Origin: Trichomonas vaginalis G3
Lineage: Eukaryota > Parabasalia > Trichomonadida > Trichomonadidae
Direction: 5' to 3'
NCBI RefSeq assembly: GCF_026262505.1
Contig: NC_067206.1
Location: 27,543,896 to 27,607,895, forward strand
DNA length: 64,000 nucleotides
Position 1 is the stretch's first letter. The number at the start of each line of letters is the position of its first letter. The notes below the pieces were generated by a model, which ran no database searches, was not told where the DNA came from, and was given only the letters and a program-made list of their open reading frames with translations. The position numbers were made by a program, and so were the translations under genes. Shown here piece after piece: positions 18,690-29,981 of the stretch.

Positions 18690-21600
18690 ATGCCACGTAA
18701 GCTACGTAAGAATATACGTAAGAGGAAGAGAGCATTGAAACATCCAATAGTAAAACTGACACCACAACAACAGTTGCAACAACAAATGCTGAATGACCCC
18801 ACTATGTTGCAACAAATGTCAAGCAATCCTATGCTTTTAAACCGAGTTGTTGGTGCACAGAGTGGAGGTTTAAGAGCGGCACTTTTAGCGAAAATGGCAG
18901 GCTATGGTGGAGCTGCAGACGGAACAGCATATAACCCTCAAAGTCAAATGAATTTGAGTTCACTCAAAAATCAAATAACAGATGTCAAAAAGTCAAACAT
19001 AGACATACAGAAGCAAATAGGTGAAAACGAAAAGAAACTAGAATATGACAGACACACAAAGAAACTCAATGAGTTAAACGTAGAGAAAAAGAAGAAAGAA
19101 GAACAACTGAAAGAACTAAGTACAGAGGAATATGCGAAAAAAGTGTCAGAAAAAGCAACAGAAGTAGCAAAAAATGGAACAAGATGTCATAAATTTGAAA
19201 AACCATACTACTCAATATAAAATACTGAAAGATGAAGAGATAAAACAAAAAGCCCTGAAGACATATATGGATAGCGATGAGTATAAAAAAGAAGTTGAAG
19301 CAAATGTAAAGGCAGAAAAACTTTTACAGTTGCAAAACCAAACCGTACAGTATGAAAACTTAGCACAAGAAAGTAAAAATAACGACGCAGCCATGCAAAA
19401 GGCAATGAAAAGCGCAGAATATATAAAAGCTAACAATGACTGGTTAGATGCCCAAGCCAACGCTAAAGCAGCCCAGCTTATAGGGTCAATAAGGACAAAA
19501 ATACAAGCGGATGAAGACAGTTCAAATGAAGCTTTAACAAATGCTGACTTTAAGAACGCCTTCGAAGCTCTTCATAGTAAGGTGAAACAAGTGAACGACT
19601 TCTCATCTGGAAAGAAACTGAAGTCTGAAGGTTTCGACAAAGAGTTAAAAGAAGTAGCACAAAATATGACGAAAATAACAGATGCAGCAACGAGACAGGC
19701 AGTTCAAAGTGCCTATGACGCCGTTAGAGCAACTGTTGTGAAAAGTCAAGAAAAAGAGTTACAACAGACCAAAACAGACCTAGTAAATGCTTTCTTAAGA
19801 ACGAAAAGTCAGGTAGGACATTATGCTGCAGATGGAACATATGTGCCAGCTGGTGGAACTTATATACCAGCTGGTGGAACTTATATACTAGCTAGTGGAA
19901 CTTATATACCACCAAACCCTCCAAGAGAAGCACCTGCACCAGGACTACCTAAAACATTTACATCGTCACATGGACACAGACACAGGCATGCACCAAAACC
20001 AACAGTTCAAAATCCAGCACAGCAACCAACAGTTCAAAATCCAGCACAACAACCAGCACAGCAACCAACACAACAACCAGCACAGCAACCAACAGTTCAA
20101 AACCCTGCACAACAACAACCACAAACAGAGCAAGGACATAAAAGAAGTAGAGAACAAGGAAACCAAGAATTCTTAAAAATGCTAAAGGAAAAATATGGTT
20201 ACCCAGATACTATTGACTTTAGTGACAGATATAAAGAAGCTATTAGAAAGTTCAAGGAAGAAAATACTGACCCGAACCTATTTAGCTTTATGGCTCAGCA
20301 TAAAATCGGATATAATTTCAAACCTGGAAAATACAAGCTCGCTAAGGGATATGATTTAATAGCATATCGTCCAAATGACATGACTGAATTTACTCCGAGA
20401 TATTTTATGTCAGAGATAAATGATGATTCAACTATCTTCATGAAACGCGTAAAAAATAGAGACGGAACGAAAGAAGAAAGGCTTATGAATGCAGATGACT
20501 TAAATAGGGAACTTGTTAAAAACGGTCTCGGAATATATGAAATGCCAGCAGATGAGGTACAAGAAACTCCACAGGAAGAAGTTCAGATACAACCAGACAT
20601 GGAAGAAATAGTTCAGCAACAACAGCTAGAAGAGCCTGAAGGAAACGAACAAGTCACTCCTTTGGAAACTAACTTCACAGAACTAGATGAAGATTTGGAA
20701 CAGCCGAAAAATCTTGACCCTCAACAAGAGTATGCGGAGAATATGGAATATTTCCAAGAGTCTAAAAAAAATTCGGCTGACATAGTAGAAGAATATCGAA
20801 AAATGTTCGCCGACATACAAAAGACTCCAACACCAGATGAAAATATTCAGCATAGAATGGAGCACTGAAAGAAAATGTACACAAATACAACAACCCTTTT
20901 TACTTACGAGCATTTAACGTTCAATCTTCGGATGAACTCGGTGAAAATAAAAGGTTAAATTTCAAGAAAACATATAGAAATGAAACATTGTTTAAAGTTC
21001 ATTCAGAACCTAACCAAGATGGAAACAAACCTACTTTTGTTTCTGCAGACGATGGAACTACAATGAGATGGGGTCATAAAGCTAATCCAGATAGGTGGTT
21101 CATAAACTTACAACCACAATTCCAAGAAGTTGTAGACGCAATGGAAGTGAATGGTGAACCAGATATAGCTGGTATTTTCAGCGCGGCTTTAATGCCATTG
21201 AAAGATATGAAACATGCAGATATTTTGGACCAGTATGAAATGAACATGGCTGATGGAAATATAACACCTGACGTTCTAGAACATTTATCTCAAAGAACTA
21301 CACAGAACCATAGAGATGGTATATTTGGTGAAGAGTTTAGAAAGAAAGTTATGGACAGAGAAGGAAGAGAACCTATTGTACATGACCTTGCAAATGAAAG
21401 TTTACAAAATGTCATAAAAACTTACTTTGCAGACAATGAACCGAGAAGGGATGAATATTTAAGAAAACTCAAATGGACAGTACCAAATGAAATGTTAGTA
21501 TTGAAAAACATGTTCCTTGACAAAATAAAACCAACTACAGAAATAAACGACGCAAGACTGAAAGATTGGTAAAAGCTTTCCCATTCACAAAAGATATTGT

Positions 21601-21952
21601 TGGTAACATGGAAAGAAAACCAGAATGGCTACAAAAACATATATTTGGAAACGAGCATATTCCATATGGACAGGCACTGTTTGAAGAGCTTGAACCAGAA
21701 ACTCAGGAAAGAGTCATGCAAACAATACGCGAAGACTCAAATACAGACTATGACAAACTCTTTCTAGGATATAGGTTACCTGAGATGGGCGACCAGAGCC
21801 AAAAGGCAAAAAGGACATGGGAAATTTGCAACATACTAGATGAACATAATGCAAAGATGCAACAACTTCAAGCAGAGGGCAATGAAGGAAAAAGAAGAGT
21901 TAAAAACTCAGTCAGGAAGAAAGTAGCTTGGTCGGAGTGGGTTCTATTATGA
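18690..21952 (+). pseudogene. Maverick: large coiled-coil/Q-rich region of unknown function (broken)
   Basis: It starts with a very basic segment (MPRKLRKNIRKRKRALKHP), then Q/M-rich sequence and a long charged coiled coil. Next come short PAGGTYI-type repeats and a PAQQPTVQN proline/glutamine tract, then a globular acidic part. The later part holds conserved-looking text such as RWFINLQPQFQEVV and GIFGEEFRKKV. I do not recognise a family. Position just before the capsid gene and the basic N-terminus suggest a virion or DNA-binding role; this is inference. The region is broken in a few places. Confidence 0.6.
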
Positions 21953-21991
21953 CATATAAATCCAACTATTCTATATTTTTACTCATATGAA

Positions 21992-23614
21992 ATGTACGCC
22001 GCTCAGAATATAACGCCAACAGTTTTGGATGCCATGAATGGAAATGTTTCCGAATGGTATAACGAATGCGACAATGCCATTAGAAGGTCAGAAATAGTTC
22101 CTGGAACTTACGAATATACAACTGCTGTTTCTTATGGAAACGTAGGTGAGTTTGGAGAAGGTTCTTCAACAACAGTAGATATTGCTTGCGACAGGTTTCA
22201 TATAATTTCTATTGACAACTCTTTCTTATACGTGGAACAAGACATTGAAATAAAACCTTCTGCCAAGTTGTCTGACAAGAAAGGTTGCAATGGAATTTTC
22301 TATGTCGGATACCAATATGCTCCAGAAGTTTTCATGGGATATAAGATATATTCTAACTCTGACTTAGTTCAAACAGTAACATGGGCAAACTATGAATGGT
22401 TCGCTTTGAGAAACTCAGTACAACCACAAGCTAGAGAACAAACAGACCAGTATGCAACTATTGAGAAAATAAGAAGACTTGACCCTAACGTTCCAGGAGT
22501 TTATGTTAACCTTTCTGGACAAACTGCAGCAGCAGTAACCAAAGTAAAACTGAAACTTAGAGTTCCTTTGTCATCTTTCCTCATCTTCAGGTTTTTAAGA
22601 TACTTGCCAAACTGGGCAGGAAAATTTCTATCGAACTTACTCCAAGCAAAAATAACTTAGTCATTGCACCAACACAAGACCCATTCACTCTTACAGACGT
22701 AAAGGGAGCAAATCAAACGTCATTCGCCGACTTTTGCAAAGACAAAGTTGACTTAGACTTTGGTTTCTCAAACTTCAACACTGAAGTAAACTATTATTTC
22801 AATGCTGCTGGAACTGCTTGGGACCCAGTTAAGTTCACATGCGAACAGTTTGAATGCAAGAGAATAGAAAGCAGACTTGCCGTTTATATGTTGGACCCAG
22901 ATATTTCAAATGCTTTAGCTGCCAAATATATTGCAGTTCCACTTATGTTCCCTATACACCAAATATCTGTCAAAGACTTTGCAGGTGAAGTTGGAAACCA
23001 AAGTGCTGACCCAGGTGCAAGAACAGATATTGCCTTAACAACTGCAATGAAACATGCAGATACTATGTTTGTACTGTTCAGAACGAACTATAAATGACTA
23101 TTCTTGTTTCTACAACCCTGGTATTAAATATCATATAAACATAGATGGCAAATATTATCCAAGAGAAGAATATTCTACAGTTGAGGATATGAGGTCATAC
23201 AACTTGACATTAGATGCTATGAACTTTAACAACAACTTCACAACAACCATTAACCCTGAATGCAAAGTTCTATTATGCCATATGTGAAAGTATGGACTCA
23301 TACAGGAGGTCAAAAAACTCAATATACAAATGGAGACCGTTCAAACTTTTTGGCTTGGCATTCCATTTGCTGACTCAGAAGACTTTATGGTGGTATTTCA
23401 ACTGTTGGTACAGTTCAAATACAATATACTGGTGACAGAGACGGTCCAAATGAATTGAAAGCAAAGAAGTTTACAAAACCAATAGCACTTTTTCACGGAA
23501 GATGCTCTTTTGAAAATTCGTTCGATGAAACCTGCTGGGGCTCCTCAGATTGGTATAACGACAGCTTCCATCGAGCAGATTTTGGCAGCAGTCAGTAAGT
23601 TGTTCTTGAACTGA
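21992..23614 (+). pseudogene. Maverick: double-jelly-roll major capsid protein region (broken)
   Basis: Text such as VTWANYEWFALRNSVQPQAR and VPLSSFLIFRFLRYLPNWAG, followed by beta-rich sequence, resembles Polinton major capsid proteins of trichomonads, which are predicted double jelly rolls. The start has TTTTTACTCATATGAA before the ATG, a mix of the element's TTTTTA box and a host-like TCATAT. Broken in several places. Assignment is from remembered family features, not a search. Confidence 0.7.
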
Positions 23615-23920
23615 CTCTCTCCGTCAAATATTGACAGTACGCCAGTTTTGACATAAAATTGTAAGATAAACTTACCTTTAGAAATATCTGTAAGTTTTGT
23701 TGTTATATTTTTGTCTGCTTCAAGAACTTTCACCATTCAGTTATACCAACTTTCTTTGCTTTGAAATATTTTGGTTAGCAAAGACTGCTATTCTATAACA
23801 TTTACCATTGTTGTATAAAGAACTATTCTGTCAATGTATTTGTATTGTTTGTGTGTGTAAACTTTGTTCTGCTTCATTCGAAGAGATACTCAAATACGTC
23901 CATCTTTTTATTCTAAGTAA
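23615..23920. other. Maverick: gap without recognised gene
   Basis: About 300 bp between the capsid region and the next start. I see only the TTTTTATTCTAAGTAAA promoter-like leader at its right end. Confidence 0.4.
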
Positions 23921-24501
23921 AATGTCATTTCCGAAAAATAGAAGCGTAAGTGTTTCAAAAAGGTTTAATGGCGGTGGCAGATGTGAAGTTAAATTCACCA
24001 ACTCAAACAAGTCAAAGTGTTGTTGTCAATGTCAAAGAAAGAGATGTTGAAGTGGGGAAACCATACGAAGACGAAGATGGTATAGCAATGTTCCTGTAAA
24101 AGAACAACCAACATATCCTGAAGTTAGCAGAGACTTAAGTTCTGTTGCAGATATTCGAAACGACTACCAACAACTTAAAGACAAACTTCAAACTCAGGAG
24201 AAGATTTGTCAGGCTTTAGGTATAATGTTAAACTTGGTTGAGCACAACCCTGTAAAAGTGAACTCATATGTCATTGCACCTCATGAAGTTTTTGAAAGAA
24301 CTATTGAAACTTTTGACAGAGGCAGACGATATAAACATCAAAGAAATAGAACCCGACATTGCTTGCTGTGGTGTTTCATATAATGTCATTGACAAGATAT
24401 ACGTTATGAAAGGAGGTGAAACGTTGAACTTAAAATATAGTTTCCCAGACGTCATAAAAATATTTGACGACCACAACATTTCATTAAAATTTATTTGCTA
24501 A
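23921..24501 (+). pseudogene. Maverick: small gene region of unknown function (broken)
   Basis: It starts MSFPKNRSVSVSKRFNGG behind a TTTTTATTCTAAG box. Later text (LKDKLQTQEKICQALGIML, then GGETLNLKYSFPDVIKIFDD) suggests a short coiled coil and a small globular domain. No family is recognised. It lies between the major and minor capsid regions, so a virion role is possible. Broken. Confidence 0.5.
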
Positions 24502-24505
24502 GTAA

Positions 24506-25313
24506 ATGGCAGAAGACATAGTGGTTTATACTATTACGACTAAAAACCCTGAGTCATATAATTCTATAACAACAAACTTACAAAGTCCTCAAGGACGATA
24601 TTGTAAACTAACCTTAAACACAATGACGACTAAAGCCTGTTTTGCTCTTTTGACACCAGAAGACTTTGTTGTTTGTGAATGGTAAAAAATACTCCTTTGA
24701 AGATACTTACTCAGATATACCACCAACAGGTTTTGTTGACTTATTTAATACTTTAAGGACGGATGTAACATGTGCTGCAACTAGAGCAGGTTTCATTATG
24801 TTTGGATGTCCGACTGAGTTTACTATAAACGATATGAGCTATAATACAAAACTTATTTCTGGTTTTTACTACCAACAGTTTCCTATAACAGGAAAAGGTG
24901 TCATACAAGGTTTGTCTGTTCCATTGACATTAAGCACACCAATCTTATATATTGTTTCAAACTTAGGTTCAAAGTGTTATTCGAATATCGACAGAAACTA
25001 CTATGACCAAAAGATACTCATGCGTATAAACAACACTTTCTCTGCTGGTTTGCCTATTGTTCATTCGAATGCAGAGTTTTCAGCTTTAGTAAACTCAAAC
25101 ACTTTAGCAAACATAAACTTAACCTTAGTCGACGCAAACTTTGTTCCTGTAAAACTTTTATGTCCTATGTATTTGTCAATGACGGCAGAAAGTTTCGAAT
25201 TGGAAGATGCAACTGGTGAAAGTATTGTACTACAAGAACAACTTCAACAACAAATAGCTCAAGAACAACAAATGCAACAAATGGAACAAATGCAACAACA
25301 AAGTCAAGAATAA
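24506..25313 (+). pseudogene. Maverick: minor capsid (penton-like) candidate (broken)
   Basis: A beta-rich protein starting MAEDIVVYTITTKNPESYN, with strand-like segments such as GLSVPLTLSTPILYIVS and ANINLTLVDANFVPVKLLC, and a Q/M-rich C-terminal tail. Polintons usually carry a single-jelly-roll minor capsid gene near the major one; position and strand pattern fit. The family assignment is inferred. Broken. Confidence 0.5.
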
Positions 25314-25341
25314 AAAAAATATTTTTTTTATTTTTATAAAA

Positions 25342-26571
25342 ATGTACAGAATAGATGTTTCAGATTTTTATGACTTCCAAGCATTCAGAAATATGTGTCC
25401 ATTTAGAGACTAACAAAGCAGTCGAGAATTTGAAACGTTTAGTCATTTATGTTGACTCTGCCCCAGAATGTTATGTCATGAAAGAATGGGATGTTGTCTT
25501 TAACAAACCAAGAGCAACCATAGTTTCAGAACAAGAATGTAGACAGAAACTTAAGAAAATAAAAGTCGTACAAGTTGGTATGAAGATGTTAGATGCTTGG
25601 GATATCTTATTGTCAAAGTTAGAAGATTTTTCAGTTCGTGGTATAAAGTTTTATACACCTTCTCCAAACTTCTATTCTATCTTCACTGGATATAAATATG
25701 AACAAGTAGAATGGAAAGAAAATATTATAGAAGCTTGGTTAGACCATGTCAAAGAAATTATATGCAATGGAAACGAAAGAGTCTATGAGTATATCTTATG
25801 TTGGTTTGCAAACATCTTACAATATCCAAGTGCTAAAAATGAAACTGCTTCTCATTATAATTGGAAAACAAGGAACAGGTAAGAATACTTTCTTTACAGG
25901 ATATTTGTGCAAACTGTTAGAGGGCTATTCGAACCCTAATATGACAAACTTAGAAAACATCTGCGGTAAATTTAACTCTTCAATAGAGAATATGAAACTT
26001 ATAGTATGTAACGAACTTCAAAGTATAGATACAACAAAAGTTTTGAACTCGGATGTTTGAAGAGTCTTTATAACAGACAAAGTTGGAGTTGTTGAAAGAA
26101 ATATAAAGACCAAAGAGTTTGTGAAAATGTTGCAAATTTCATTATGGTTCAAACAACGCCGTTCCGATGAAGTTAGAAAGTTCTGACAGAAGATATGTAG
26201 TTGTCAGAACGTCAGATTCTCATATGCAAGATACAGAATATTTTGACGACTTAGCAGACTTTGACACCTAACTTTTACAACCACTTGTTCTCATATTTAT
26301 GACATTAGATATTTCAAAGTTCAATCCAAGACAAATTCCACATACCGAAGAAAGACAAACATTGTTAGAAGCAAACAAGAGTGTATATGAACTGTTTATA
26401 GATGAGACTAACTTTGAGTGTTTAGATGAAAGGTCATTGTACGATTCATATAAACAGTATTGTCAAGAGTATGGTTATATGGCAGCGTCTAAACGAACAT
26501 TCTTGGCAAATGTCAAAAGTCTTTTAGATGTTCAGAACGGCGTATATACAAAGAAAAATTTTTATGAGTAA
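25342..26571 (+). pseudogene. Maverick: SF3 (D5-like) replicative helicase region (broken)
   Basis: A Walker A loop IGKQGTGKNTFF is followed by KLIVCNELQSID, matching the A and B motifs of superfamily-3 viral helicases. The C-terminal text (LDERSLYDSYKQYCQEYGYM, then SKRTFLANVK) resembles the winged-helix tail of D5/DUF5906-type helicases. The start is preceded by TTTTTATAAAA. Expected role: unwinding during element DNA replication with PolB. Broken in several places. Confidence 0.7.
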
Positions 26572-26606
26572 ATTTAAAAAAAATATTTTTTTATCCGATA
26601 GAAAAG

Positions 26607-27024
26607 ATGACGAAATATATTTCAGTCAACAAATATATGTCAGGACTTAAAGAAGAACTAGACCCATTCATATATTTGAATGTTTACTTCTACCATTTTG
26701 AAAAGTCTTCATTCAGCAAAGTTTGGAACATCGAACCAGTTAAGTTTGCTATTGTGACTAAAATGGTGCGAAATTTGAAGACTTAGACATAGAAGGTTTG
26801 TTAGCAGTCAAAAAAATTTTGACAGAAGGTTTTCAAACCTTAAAGAAGGCAAAGCATACAAACTTGTTATACCTTATGAACCAAAGAAAGCAGACGACTA
26901 TGAATATTATGAGTCTAAGATAGTTGAAGTTCAAGGTAAATTGGGTAAAAAGATTTTAGAGTCTAAACCAGTGTTTGCTCCTAAAGAGGAAGAGAACATT
27001 GACATTGACCCAGAAATGTTCTAA
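26607..27024 (+). pseudogene. Maverick: small acidic/lysine-rich protein region, unknown (broken)
   Basis: It starts MTKYISVNKYMSGLKEELDP after TTTTTTTATCCGATAG and ends in an acidic tail (EEENIDIDPEMF). An acidic C-terminus behind a replication helicase resembles single-strand-binding proteins, but no domain is recognised. Broken. Confidence 0.45.
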
Positions 27025-27040
27025 AAATAAAATTTTATTT

Positions 27041-27376
27041 TTACATGTCATATCTCACCTTCTCTGGAACTGGTTCAGGTTCTTTTTTCTCTTCTACTTT
27101 TTTCTCTTTCTTTTCTTTCTTTTCTCTCTTCTTCTTCTTCTCTGGTGGAGTTATGTCAAATTTCTCCGAACCATATTTATGTAAAAGTTCTTTGTCCTTT
27201 AATAGCTCTTCTATTCTGTTTTCTATTTCATCTTCAAGAACAGCGCATGTGCCTTCTTTGCATTCTAAGAACTTTTGTTGGACTTCATCTTTCCAATCGG
27301 CGTCATCTCTGTCAACAAGTCTGTCATTGACAAATTTTAAGACTGCTCTTTGTAATGTTTTATGCGTTCTTGTCAT
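27041..27376 (-). CDS. Maverick: 111-aa charged protein, unknown
   Basis: The N-terminal ~75 residues are helical (MTRTHKTLQRAVLKFVNDRL). The rest is a lysine/glutamate tail (PPEKKKKREKKEKKEKK) ending PVPEKVRYDM. It converges on the region ending at 27024. Looks whole. No family recognised. Confidence 0.5.
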   Translation of the reverse strand: MTRTHKTLQRAVLKFVNDRLVDRDDADWKDEVQQKFLECKEGTCAVLEDEIENRIEELLKDKELLHKYGSEKFDITPPEKKKKREKKEKKEKKVEEKKEPEPVPEKVRYDM

Positions 27377-27436
27377 ATTCCCAGAAACAGAACTTTAGAA
27401 CAAATTCACCTTTCTGTTTACACTATGTAAGATTTT

Positions 27437-28414
27437 ATGGTCGACAGATGTTTTGCTGTCGAAAAGCTTGTCTCGAATATAGATAGCGAAATCGCTAGAC
27501 ATTTTCAAAAAGATAAAAATTTTAATTTTTCTAAAAATATGTTAGAAAAAAAGTTTGCTGACATTGACAAGAAATTTGAGAATGTTTTAAACAAGAACAA
27601 GAGGAAGTTAGAAAATGCTCAGATAAAACCCATACATGACAAGTTCTTATTTGCTCAGAATGGTATAACAGGTCTAATTGCACCGCCTGGGTCGGGTAAG
27701 ACTTTCACTTATCTTAAAATGGCTGCACAACAACAAGAACTAGATGAGAAGAACCCATTCTATGAGTTAGTTGTTATTTGTAGTACTTCGGGTCAATTTG
27801 ACCAAACCGTAAATTCGTTCAAAGATATTATAAAAAAGTCTAAGTTAGTATGTATAAAAGACTCTGAGTTGTTAGATTGGATAAAGAAGTACCAAAGAAG
27901 AGTTTTGAAGTACAATGCTATAAATGAGTATGTCAATTCGAAGTTTAAAGACCCAAATGAGGAAATGCAGAGAATATTAGAGAAGAAACACTTCAGAAAC
28001 AAACAGAAAGAGATAGAATACATTTCGAAGAAATTGCAATCTTACGATTGGAAGACTTACCCTCATAGATGTCTTCTTATTTTAGATGACTTTGCTTCTC
28101 ATCCTTTGTTAAAGAATAGAGAACAAGACATGTGTCGAATTCTTAAGAAGCTCAGACACTTTAACATTTCAGTTGTCATTTGTGTACAGACAGCCAAGAG
28201 TTTAAGTAAGGATGTTAAAAGAATACTTACTGATATCATACTTTTCCCTGGATTGTCCGAAGACGATTTCATGGAACTTATGAAAGAGTCCATGGCAGGT
28301 AAGTTTGACAGACATGAACTATGGGAGAAGTACAAAGTCATACAAGACCCTCATACTTCTTTCAGAATTCACATCTACGCGAACAAAGTTCAAATTGTAA
28401 AAAGTCAAGCTTGA
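27437..28414 (+). CDS. Maverick: genome-packaging ATPase (FtsK/HerA, A32-like)
   Basis: The protein contains Walker A APPGSGKTFTYLK, a conserved ELVVICSTSGQFDQT strand, Walker B CLLILDDFA and a sensor-like VVICVQTAK. This is the pattern of Polinton/virophage/NCLDV packaging ATPases, which pump DNA into capsids. The longest frame starts at 27437, but the ATG at 27539 (MLEKKFADIDKK) follows an ATTTTTCTAAAAAT box and may be the true start. Two stem-loops lie between the two ATGs' regions (27441-27462 and 27484-27497). Looks whole, ~290-325 aa. Confidence 0.85.
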   Translation: MVDRCFAVEKLVSNIDSEIARHFQKDKNFNFSKNMLEKKFADIDKKFENVLNKNKRKLENAQIKPIHDKFLFAQNGITGLIAPPGSGKTFTYLKMAAQQQELDEKNPFYELVVICSTSGQFDQTVNSFKDIIKKSKLVCIKDSELLDWIKKYQRRVLKYNAINEYVNSKFKDPNEEMQRILEKKHFRNKQKEIEYISKKLQSYDWKTYPHRCLLILDDFASHPLLKNREQDMCRILKKLRHFNISVVICVQTAKSLSKDVKRILTDIILFPGLSEDDFMELMKESMAGKFDRHELWEKYKVIQDPHTSFRIHIYANKVQIVKSQA

Positions 28415-28539
28415 AAAATAAATGTTTAGTCTTAGTAAGTCTGTTGTGGTGCTGGGGTTGTCGGTTCTTCTGGCTTTGGAAGGCATTCAGGAAGAGGAAC
28501 GTCAGTCATCCGTTTGTGTCTTAACCGTCTTTGTTCTGA

Positions 28540-28940
28540 AACAATATAATATTGTACTGAATAAGTACAATATTGTCTTGAATAAGTACAATATTGTCTT
28601 GAAAAAGTACAATATTGTCTTGAAAAAGTACAATATTGTCTTGAAAAAGTACAACATTGTCTTGAAAAAGTACAACATTGTTCTGAAAAAGTACAACATT
28701 GTTCTGAAAAAGTTCAAGACTTGTTCTGAAAAAGTACAGCTGTACTCAAATTTGAGAGACATTGTTCTGAAAAAGTACAGCTGTACTCAAATTTGAGAGA
28801 CATTGTACTGAATTTATACAACATTGTTCTGAAAAAGTACAATATTGTACTGAATTTATACAACATTGTCTTGAAAAAGTACAATATTGTACTGAATTTA
28901 TACAACATTGTCTTGAAAAAGTACAATATTGTACTGACTC
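28540..28940. repeat. 21 bp minisatellite inside the Maverick
   Basis: About 18 units of AAAAAGTACAATATTGTCTTG type, with variants (AAGTACAACATTGTTCTG, AATTTATACAACATTG). The 21 bp length keeps frames open on both strands. On the plus strand a frame from 28422 opens with a hydrophobic, signal-peptide-like start (VVVLGLSVLLALEG) and then repeats KYNIVLK. Short text AAGCTTGAAAAATAAA occurs on both sides of the array (28409 and 29031), hinting at duplication. Whether anything is translated is unknown. Confidence 0.8.
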
Positions 28941-28943
28941 AGT

Positions 28944-29045
28944 ATGGAGCTTGACCCCTTAGACGAAGCAATTTATCTAATTGAAATTAACGAGCTTGTT
29001 AAAGACTTCCTCAGGCAGAATGTAAAAGGCAAGCTTGAAAAATAA
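28944..29045 (+). CDS. Possible 33-aa peptide after the minisatellite
   Basis: An ATG at 28944 gives MELDPLDEAIYLIEINELV... to a stop at 29045. It is acidic and helical. No TTTTTA box is seen before it. It could be a remnant or chance. Confidence 0.2.
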   Translation: MELDPLDEAIYLIEINELVKDFLRQNVKGKLEK

Positions 29046-29055
29046 AGATTGAAAT

Positions 29056-29893
29056 TTACTCTGCTTGTTTGAAGTTGTCAAAATACTCTGTTATTTTTTC
29101 CTTTAACAATGGCAAATCTTCTTTGAAGGTAAGAATTGTACAACCTTTAATATCATAGTGTGTTTGAGGTAAAGTATCTTGAACTATTTGTTTCACATCT
29201 TCATTTGGGGTCATTGAAATCGGTAAGTTTTCGCGATAGAACCAATTTCTGTCAGATTTGTAAATCTTAGCAAGGTCGTAAAAGCTTTTGTTGTTTCTTC
29301 TGACTAAATGCAACATAACCATATCTCTGTCTTCTTCATTTTCCATCTCTTCAGTGTAAATCATATACTTATAGTTCTTTTCCTTTCCTTTTGGTACCGA
29401 ACGTGGTATTCTTTTCTGTATTTTTGTCTTTTGCTTCAAGCTTGTTCTCTAGCTCTTCGCGTTCTTGTCTGTGAAGTTCGTCAAGAAGTTTACAAATATA
29501 CCATGAATAGCGAGCTGAAGCCCATTGTGCCACATTATTTACAAGAAGTCTATGTACATAATATCCTCTCAAACCGTTTGGCAATTTTTCACGATTTTCA
29601 TAGAGTTTTGGCGACTGGGGTTTTTCTCCCACTCGCTGTTCTTCACGATTTTCAGAAAAAAGTATGTCTCGCTGTGCTTCATTTAATAGTTCAATAGTGC
29701 TTTGGTTCCTAAACCAGTCTTTAGGAAGCTTAGTATCTGGAGCAAAACATGCTGTCAAAATACTTTGCATTTGGTACATGTCATCTTTGACCGAACGAAT
29801 GAGACGTAACTGTTTGTTATACTGTATGTACTCATATTCTTCATTTATAGCTTCATGAACGATAGCAGTTGTTGTGTTCTCTGTTGTTGACAT
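29056..29893 (-). pseudogene. Maverick: KilA-N domain protein region (broken)
   Basis: From the ATG at 29893 (MSTTENTTTAIVHEAINEE) the text includes KDWFRNQSTIELLN and then LRGYYVHRLLVNNVAQWAS, the typical KilA-N pattern of a tryptophan/arginine strand followed by the helix 'hp.la..iA.W'. KilA-N is a DNA-binding domain common in large DNA viruses and phages. A charged C-terminal part follows. The leader GTATGTAAGAACAG is shared with the next gene (start 30596). Broken. Confidence 0.6.
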
Positions 29894-29981
29894 TTCTGTT
29901 CTTACATACAAAATAAAAAAATAAAAAAAAATAAAATTAGCGTTATTTTCTATCTTGTATAAAAGACCAAAAATAAACGCT

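Noticed and set aside
23545-23736. Minus-strand 63-aa frame over the end of the capsid region
   Set aside because: It lies opposite plausible capsid C-terminal text and has no TTTTTA box before its start.
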